Assembly: GCA_032718475.1 (NCBI GenBank)
Contig: JAUCBJ010001066.1
Location: 1 to 64,000 of the forward strand
Origin: Nemertoderma westbladi
Lineage: Eukaryota; Xenacoelomorpha; Nemertodermatida; Nemertodermatidae
DNA length: 64,000 bases
Direction: 5' to 3'
How positions within the stretch are numbered: position 1 is the first letter of the stretch; the number at the start of each line of letters is the position of its first letter. The notes under the pieces were generated by a model. It saw nothing but the letters and a program-made list of their open reading frames with translations. It was not told the origin of the DNA and made no database searches. A program made the position numbers and the translations under genes. This document shows, piece by piece, positions 47,601 through 56,600 of this stretch.

Positions 47601-50600
47601 TACACAAACAAAGTACAGACCAAACGCTGGCGGACTCCTATCAGGCCTAAATAAACCACAGGACATGCAGACTCCGAAATGGTTAAGTAGTATGCATTCT
47701 AACCCAGTAGTACGACTTATTCTTTAGATGGGGGTTTACCTTACAGCTATGGCTGCCCCTACTTCCTAACCGTTCTTTATCGGACATACACTCTACATGC
47801 ACTGCAATCCGTTCAGACCTAATCAACAGTTAGCCAACAGTCAAGCCTACAAATTATCTGTACAATCTGAGCAGGCTTACACGCCTTCTGCTCAATACTG
47901 GCCTACAAATAAATAAAACTTGACAGAAACAAGTAAAATCTCAATAAAAAACCAGGGCGGCCGTCCCTGATTAATTATTAAGGCCTACCGGTATATAATT
48001 ATCAAAATCGAATAATACTGATGTACCTGTACCGTAAGTACCGGTTCGGATGATCAGGCAGTCAGGCCTACTGGTTACAGCAGTACAGGTTACCGTTCGA
48101 CCGGTACCGGTACTTTAGACTAGATTGCTTACACCGCAATCCAGAAGCTATATCTGTTATTGTATGCGCTTTTAAGACCTTTGACAGTTTAACCTGCCAA
48201 ATTAGGATGTCTTTTAGATTATATATATTCTTTAGCTTATGACGAGTATTTGATACACTACATTAGCCGAAGCCAGTCTATGCGCAATCATTCACCCGCT
48301 GGATATACCCGGGAGACTGAATTCGGAACTTAATGATTGATGGTGTAAGCCTACCGTATTATTCGACTGATCATAATATATAATCTCTGACAAATATTAT
48401 TCACTTTCGGGAAATATTAACAGTTCCTTTAGGACGTGGCGCTCTAAATATGTAAACAGAGTTATGACTTAAACTAGACACAACGAAAAGGCTATAGATT
48501 CACGTATATGGCGCATTCTTTAGGAGATGCTTTGTTATCAGTTACAATCATACACAATGCTGCACAATACTGCACACTAATCTGCCGACCTTCACTAAAT
48601 TTGGTCACGTATAAAGAGAGCAACATACAATTTATGTCGGGCATATGAAATAGCATTAGATTCACTTCAAACCACTTAACATAGGTCGCAATCGTTTATC
48701 TGTAACCGGTCTCTCTAACCTTTAGTATATCAAGAAGGTGGGGTGTCTGACTATTGATCAGTATTCCGATATAATATTTCATCAACCAATATAATGAATA
48801 ACCGACAGTAAAAGCAGTAATATTAGTAATTTATGGATAGATATGGTATGTTAACTCGATTTGCATTGGTATGGTTAGATAACAGATATACGTTCTATAA
48901 TTAAGCCTACTAATGTAAAGCTAAAGAATGCTGATATACGGAGGTGCCAAAAGCCGGTGTTCTTAGGCTCTGGGCAAAAACATAACACTGAACTACTGAG
49001 TTTCTGCATCCACCTCCAACACAGAGACAAAAAACGCTCTGATTGGTCAACCGAACAACGAGAGAACAAAGAAACAAAGAAATGTCGACGTGGCAATATC
49101 AGCTGTTAGCCGTCGTCATGGTAGCGACACTGTTTTCAAGAGTATCTAGCTTATCGCGTCACGAGATTACGGATTATGTCCTCTAAAGTACAAATACAGA
49201 AGAAATGGCTTTTATGTCCTCTAAAACACCAGTACAGCAAGGACACGGCCTTTTTATGCCTGGTAAACCAACCACAGAGTACTTTACGGGGAAAATAACC
49301 GGCTAATTACGCAAAAGCTTTTACAGTGAATGTAGAGTAAAATAAACAAACAAAACTTTAAATATGGCTAGAATGTTAAATTTTGATAGGTGTTCTTTTT
49401 TCAATCTCTGTATAGTAAAATTTATAATTTTAAATTTGTTGTTTTCAATATTTAGTTTTGGAAATATTTCTAAACAAGTTTAAAAAATTTAGAAATCACT
49501 ATATTTATTTATAAATTTCACAAACATATTTAGAAAAAAAACCCTGACCGATATTACCATACCAACACCAACGTCATGAGTTTGAGGTCATCGTCAATTA
49601 ATTCATGCAGGCTTTCAATTCCCATAAACCAATAAAACGTGTTAATTGTAGGTGTGCTCATCTAATAGCTGTATGATGTTCTGTTGGCGATTCTGATAAA
49701 AAAAATCGATAAGTCCAAAATCTGAAAATGAATAATCGACTTAAAAAGTTGCCTGTTGCATTTATTATAATGTATATAAAGTATACTATTATTTAGTATA
49801 TTTATATTTAGTATACTAAATATAGTGCATTGTGTCGGAACATTAACCAGAGTAAATAAGTGCCCAAATGTTTTATTACAGTCCATCCTGCGTATCGCAT
49901 TACAGGCTAACCTGTCTGGGACAACAAATAACCTTTATGTAGGACTGGGCTCAGTTTTTGAAAAATGTTCTCAAAAGTATGCTATCCCCAGTTTGAGCTC
50001 AATTTTGTGCTATAAATATAGTAAATGCTCACTATATAAGCTTTTAGAACCTGCAGCACTCACAATGGCGGAGGAATCCGACCGCGATTTTATTTTGCAG
50101 TGCTATTCGCAGTCGTTGCCTTTCAAAACGCGTCATCATAGGATAGAACAATATTTTAACTGGATAAATAAAGTTAGGGTGACGTGATTGCTGGATCGTA
50201 TCCTATTTTGATTTATCGTGTACGAACTATAACTCGTAATTATTGAGTCTTTAATGAACCGAATACAATCAGTAATTTTACCTGAACTTACGAGCATAGC
50301 TCTTTTAGATGATCCTGTTTTTATTCATTTATTATGAATGGCTTAGTAGTAGCAGTCTGTTTTAATTATCCTCAAATGTCATATCAATTATTTTACTAAC
50401 AGTGCTATTTTATATACTTCTGCTATTTGATTTTATTTTGTACTTCCCTTTTAAATTAACACAAATAAATGCCGGCTTGTCCGGATGATGCGCCTCCATG
50501 CGCTCTGATTATTATTATTATAATGAAACATTTTACCAATATTCTTGTCTTGTGATTTACAGCACTTAAGCAAAGTGTTGTGTAAGTAACGCACTATATT

Positions 50601-53600
50601 TTAAGCGGCGTCCTCGTCATGTTTCGTCCAATATTTAAAAAAAACAGATCAGTTTTTGACTGCTTTGTAGTGCGTCGGTTCAAAAAACGGGGTTCAAACC
50701 CCGTTTTTTTTCTAATAAATTTGAATCACCAACTGCTGAGTTAGTTTGGATTTTTGATTGAATAAACCATTAATAATATTGAAACGGAGATACAGGTAGT
50801 ATGATATCCCCAATCAGATTTGGAGACAGAGTGGGCTATTGATGCAAATCCCATCTCGGTGAATATGAAAATATAAAATAAGGAAATAGGCGGTATGTAA
50901 AGTACTAACTATATATTCCACCAGTACAGTGTAAACCGTATCCTGCAGGTACTACAGTTAGTATTCACCGTTTTTATTTGCAGTCCGCCAGTGCCTTTAC
51001 GAATTCAACGATTGCCTGGAAGGCGGCGCTAAGAAGGCTGAATGTGCGGCTTCCCATCTCAAACGAATATTTCCTGGAGTCAACGCTGTTGGTATAGAAC
51101 TCAGTGTACCAATGCCGGCCCACACACTGGCTGACTCAATGGTAGAACAGGTAGGGACTCAGTGTACCAATGCCGACCCACACACTGGCTGACTCAATGG
51201 TAGAACAGGTAGGGACTCAGTGTACCAATGCCGGCCCACACACTGGCTGACTCAATGGTAGAACAGGTAGGGAGGGACTCAGTGTACCAATGCCGGCCCA
51301 CACACTGGCTGACTCAATGGTAGAACAGGTGGGGACTCAGTGTACCAATCCCGGCCCACACACTGGCTGACTCAATGGTAGAACAGGTAGGGACTCAGTG
51401 TACCAATGCCGGCCCACACACTGGCTGACTCAATGGTAGAACAGGTAGGGACTCAGTGTACCAATGCCGGCCCACACACTGGCTGACTTAATGGTAGAAC
51501 AGGTAGGGACTCAGTGTACCAATGCCGGCCCACACACTGGCTGACTCAATTGTAGAACAGGTAGGGACTCAGTGTACCAATGCCGGCCCACACACTGGCT
51601 GACGCAATGGTAGAACAGGTAGGGACTCAGTGTACCAATGCCGACCCACACACTGGCTGACTCAATTGTAGAACAGGTGGGGACTCAGTGTACCAATCCC
51701 GGCCCACACACTGGCTGACGCAATGGTAGAACAGGTAGGGACTCAGTGTACCAGTGCCGGCCCACACACTGGCTGACGCAATGGTAGAACAGGTAGGGAC
51801 TCAGTGTACCAATGCCGGCCCACACACTGGCTGACTCAATGGTAGAACAGGTAGGGACTCAGTGTACCAATGCCGACCCACACACTGGCTGACTCAATTG
51901 TAGAACAGGTGGGGACTCAGTGTACCAATCCCGGCCCACACACTGGCTGACGCAATGGTAGAACAGGTAGGGACTCAGTGTACCAATGCCGGCCCACACA
52001 CTGGCTGACGCAATGGTAGAACAGGTAGGGACTCAGTGTACCAATGCCGGCCCACACACTGGCTGACTCAATGGTAGAACAGGTAGGGACTCAGTGTACC
52101 AATGCCGGCCCACACACTGGCTGACTCAATTGTAGAACAGGTGGGGACTCAGTGTACCAATCCCGGCCCACACACTGGCTGACTCAATGGTAGAACAGGT
52201 AGGGACTCAGTGTACCAATCCCGGCCCACACACTGGCTGACTCAATGGTAGAACAGGTTGGGGGTCAGTGTACCAATGCCGGCCCACACACTGGCTGACT
52301 CAATGGTAGGAGAGGTTGGGAATCAGTGTACCAATGCCGGCCCACACACTGGCTGACTCAATGGTAGAACAGGTAGGGACTCAGTGTACCAATGCCGGCC
52401 CACACACTGGCTGACTCAATGGTAGAACAGGTAGGGACTCAGTGTACCAATGCCGGCCCACACACTGGCTGACTCAATGGTAGAACAGGTAGGGACTCAG
52501 TGTACCAATGCCGACCCACACACTGGCTGACTCAATGGTAGAACAGGTAGGGACTCAGTGTACCAATGCCGGCCCACACACTGGCTGACTCAATGGTAGA
52601 ACAGGTAGGGACTCAGTGTACCAATGCCGGCCCACACACTGGCTGACTCAATGGTAGAACAGGTAGGGACTCAGTGTACCAATGCCGGCCCACACACTGG
52701 CTGACTCAATGGTAGAACAGGTAGGGACTCAGTGTACCAATGCCGGCCCACACACTGGCTGACTCAATGGTAGAACAGGTAGGTAGGGACTCAGTGTACC
52801 AATGCCGGCCCACACACTGGCTGACTCAATGGTAGAACAGGTAGGGACTCAGTGTACCAATGCCGGCCCACACACTGGCTGACTCAATGGTAGAACAGGT
52901 AGGAACTCAGTGAGTTGTGTGACTCAGTAAATTGTTTGTTTTATAGGTGAAGCGTGATGTGCGCACTCTAGAGGAGTTAATAAGAACTCATGATTGCATA
53001 TTCTTATTAATGGATTCCAGAGAGAGCCGTTGGTTACCGACTATGTTGGCGACAGCCAATAGGAAACTAGTGATTAACGCGGCCTTGGGATTCGATACTT
53101 ATATGGTGATGCGTCATGGTGTCCCCGCTGATAATCAACTAGAAGGGGACGATAACATTATTAACCAGGTAAAGTACAACCAAAACTCAACTGTTTTTGA
53201 CACCATTAATTATTTAGATGGTGATGGACACATCAAATTGTAATTAACTAATTTAAAATTAAATGTTAGAAAATTCAGCGCATTTCACTTTACCGATTAA
53301 TGCAATGTATTGACGATAGTAAAACAAATTGATCATATTATATTAGCTAATTGATTATCCTCGCAAGAGTTAATTAAAATTAGGTCAACATATCGTTTTA
53401 GAACCTATGATAGGAAAATCGATGTGTTGGTCTAGCAGCTAGGGATAGCATAGTGTGTGTGATACCTTAATTAGTTAAAGAACAATATTGGTGATTAATG
53501 CCAGTTTGTGTGACTGTGACCAGTCTGTAACCAGGTTTATCGTCACCTATCTGCAGACTTACTGCCGACGTAACAATCTGTTCTACGCCGTTCCACGAAC

Positions 53601-56600
53601 TAACCGCGTTCCTATGGTAATGACCACAGAATACGGCTGTCACTCCTGCCTGTTTGAACTTATCGAGCATCGGTTTACGGAGCTCCATCGGTAGCGAGAA
53701 ATACTTCGACTTATCTGAGTTCCTTGGGGAGTCGATATCGCCAAGGTAATAGGGGATGTGTTGGAATACTAAGGCCTGTTTACAGCCCTTGATTCCCGCC
53801 AAAACCCTGTCCACCCATTGGTCCATACCTAGCCTCTCAGCAGACGCTTTACTGTCGTCCATATAGAGCTGGGAGTTTAACACGACCATCGCAACTCCGC
53901 CCACCCAGAACGAGTAGTAATCGTCGCCGAATGTCCGCCGATACTGAGCGATAGTCTGCGGGGTTGGGGATTCCCCGACGTCGTGGTTCCCACAGACGCA
54001 CAACAAGGGAACCTCGGGTCGTAGTTTACGGAACGCCGATATGAAGTCGCGTTCCATCGCCCCGCGTTGCTTCATCCACGGGTAGCCGTGGACCTGGTCC
54101 CCGCATACGATGAGGAACCGCGGCGACGGGTCCATTCGGTTTACCGTGTCGACGAGACGAGCGACCCTCGCCAACTCCTCGTCCCACACGAGATCGTTGC
54201 GGAGTTCGCTCTGCATTCGATCCACGTTGAAGTCGTCTATGAGTCCGAGTTGCGTGTCCGCCGCTTGTATAAAACTGAAGCCACCTCTCCACTCGCCCTC
54301 ACTTTCTTTACTCAATCCTATATGATCTAAGGAACGGTTGATCGCTTTGTGTTGGAGTTCCTCCATTACTGTGTCTGACATCTGGTTGTTTTCCTATTTA
54401 CTGGTTTATACTCCATTAGGCTACTCAGATAGTGGCCCTGCGAACATTGAGCTGGTAGTTGTTTTGAACGACACTAGCCGAACAAGCCTGAAATCAGATA
54501 AATAGTTTTTTTTGTTTTACTTTACGCTTTTAATGACAATTATATTACCGTGTAAATAAATATTAACTCATAAATGGGTAAATCCCAAATGGCGGGAAAT
54601 TCAAACCGATATAGTATTTCAGTATTTCAGTCTGTGTACTGTACACGTTCGTGGGGCCTTCGCGCAGCACGAGGCCCAGTTATGAGATACAAATTAAAAT
54701 TGAGCGACTGTATCACAAAATCAGGTTTTGAGAAATTTACCCACACCACCAATCAATCAAAGAAAGGGTGACAGTACGTGTTCACCCCTTTTAATCCCCC
54801 CCCCCCCACCCTTCCCAACCACCAATACATAACCGCGACATCTACCACCCACGGAAGGGTAGCACGAACTTATTTCCAATCGCACGTTCAATATGCAAAG
54901 CCAGGTGGTTTATAGGAATATAATAAACGCAGTACTCGTTTTCATTATAAGCCTCGTTGCGTTCGTCCTGTTTTGTATTTAAATATATTTCTTAAACGCA
55001 GGCTAGGACGATCTTTATAATAATAATAACTAGGGATGCGATCAATATGTGAAGCCAGGTGGTTTATATAATAATTTAGTCAACGCAGTACTCGTCTTCA
55101 TTATATGCCTCGTTGCGCTCGTCGCTTGTCCTGTTTTGTCATAAAATATTTTTCCTAAACGCAGACTGACGATCTTTATACAGTTATAACTATGCGAAGT
55201 TTCGAAACTGTGCGAGTAACTGTTGATACATCTATGTGGAGATGTGTGATATGTGGAGATGTGTGATACAACGCCAACGCATCTTATGCCGATGTAGTAA
55301 TATGGGTATTGAAATAATATTAAATCAATGTACACTCTTAAAGCTGCAGCGAAAAAATGTAGCTAATTTCCTAGGTTACATATAAAATAATAATATTATT
55401 TTTAAGAACATTAATTTTACTACTTTGCAAAAATTCAATTAAAAAATAACCAGACATATACATTGTGGAATAAACTATTTCAGAAGCCTACAACAGCCAT
55501 GCCATGGATTGTATTTATGTTATTATATCTGTCATTTACCTGAGATAGCAATAGTAGTAGTAGTCGAACGGTTATGCGGCCCGTCCAGCCTATAATAAAC
55601 ACAATTCAGTGATAGTGATAATAATACAACACTTATAGTAGAGTCAATAGGAATTGGAATACAGGAAGGATGTTGGGATGTTGGATTTAAAGAATGCTGT
55701 CTGGGCTGGAATAGCAATACTGGTTGCCTATTACAATTCCTCTCTGGTTAGTCTACAGCCACAACTCCCAGCTAGCTAGCTCCACACCAGCAGAGACTTG
55801 ACCAATAATGGGAAGGATTAAATTTGTACTCAATAATTGTGCCGTTTAATTACGTTTAGATCAATTAAAGACACATTTATTAAAGCAAATCACTTGAACT
55901 AATTAAAAACTATAATAGAATGGCGTATGTGGATTACATCTGTATAATTTTTAAGTATAATTATTTAAATCTTATACTGTAAAACAATTAATTTCCTTTA
56001 AAAGGCAGGTTGAAAATGGTGTTTTCACCGTAATCAACTTAATTAACTAATTAACTGCTATTATCTTAGCTTCTCGAAGGCCACACGGAAATTCTACTTG
56101 GAAAATTTCTAAACTTTTGCCAAACAACATGTGTACCAAGTTTGGATAGATTTCATCAAAGATTGGCCGAGTTATTAACGTTTAAAATTGAACGCGACAG
56201 AACGACAGGTTGATTAATGGTACCACTACGCTAAGGCTCACTCACTTCGTGGCTCGCCCCACATGGGACCTATCGATGCCAGTGGACGTCATGGACTACC
56301 CCCCATGCCCCCCCCCCCCCCCCCCCCGCATATCATCGCATAATCCATTTAGAATTCTCAAATCAGGCATGGAATCCATGGCAGCTGCACGATATTGATT
56401 TGCCTGAGGACGTTCAGGGCAAATTTGTTAGGAATATTTCAGGTCTGACGGGATAGCTTATGATGATAAATTAGCTCAGATCGGTCTTACAACTCTATCA
56501 GATCGGAGAAAATGGGGTGATGTGATTCAAACCTTCAAAATTATCAACAGTATAGATAATGTTGAAAATAATTGGTTCAAGTTGTAAGACACCGAATCAA

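Larger units (their letters stand above)
39383..48160 (-). other. 8.8-kb leader between 5' LTR and gag
   Basis: Very long for an untranslated leader. It contains four tandemly arranged Helentron/HINE-like units with extra partial ends (39538-46619) and a two-copy repeat of about 290 bp (47291-47870). The small frames here (for example the repeated 69-aa and 102-aa ones) are parts of the repeats and not genes. Confidence 0.75.
30329..49325 (-). mobile_element. 19.0-kb BEL/Pao-like LTR retrotransposon in ATG7 intron 3
   Basis: Two direct repeats (LTRs) of 1152 and 1165 bp begin TGT and end ACA. They are flanked by the same 5 bp, GTGAA, at 30324-30328 and 49326-49330. Coding sequence runs on the minus strand, so transcription would oppose ATG7. 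The order on minus is 5' LTR, 8.8-kb leader with Helentron-like elements, gag, protease remnant, AT-rich stretch, decayed frames, 3' LTR. By eye the LTRs differ at about six bases plus one 13-bp indel, which implies a young insertion. Reverse transcriptase, most of RNase H and integrase are absent, so mobility would need help from another element. A purine-rich TTCTGGGAGCGG abuts the 3' LTR as a possible polypurine tract; the primer site is not obvious. Confidence 0.9.

Noticed and set aside
49825-50187. 120-aa ORF in ATG7 intron 3
   Set aside because: No recognisable domain and unremarkable composition. Length is within what chance allows in 22 kb.
50682-50709. Possible tRNA-like or Pol III element at the GGGGTTCAAACCCC hairpin
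   Set aside because: Perfect palindrome only; no other tRNA parts.
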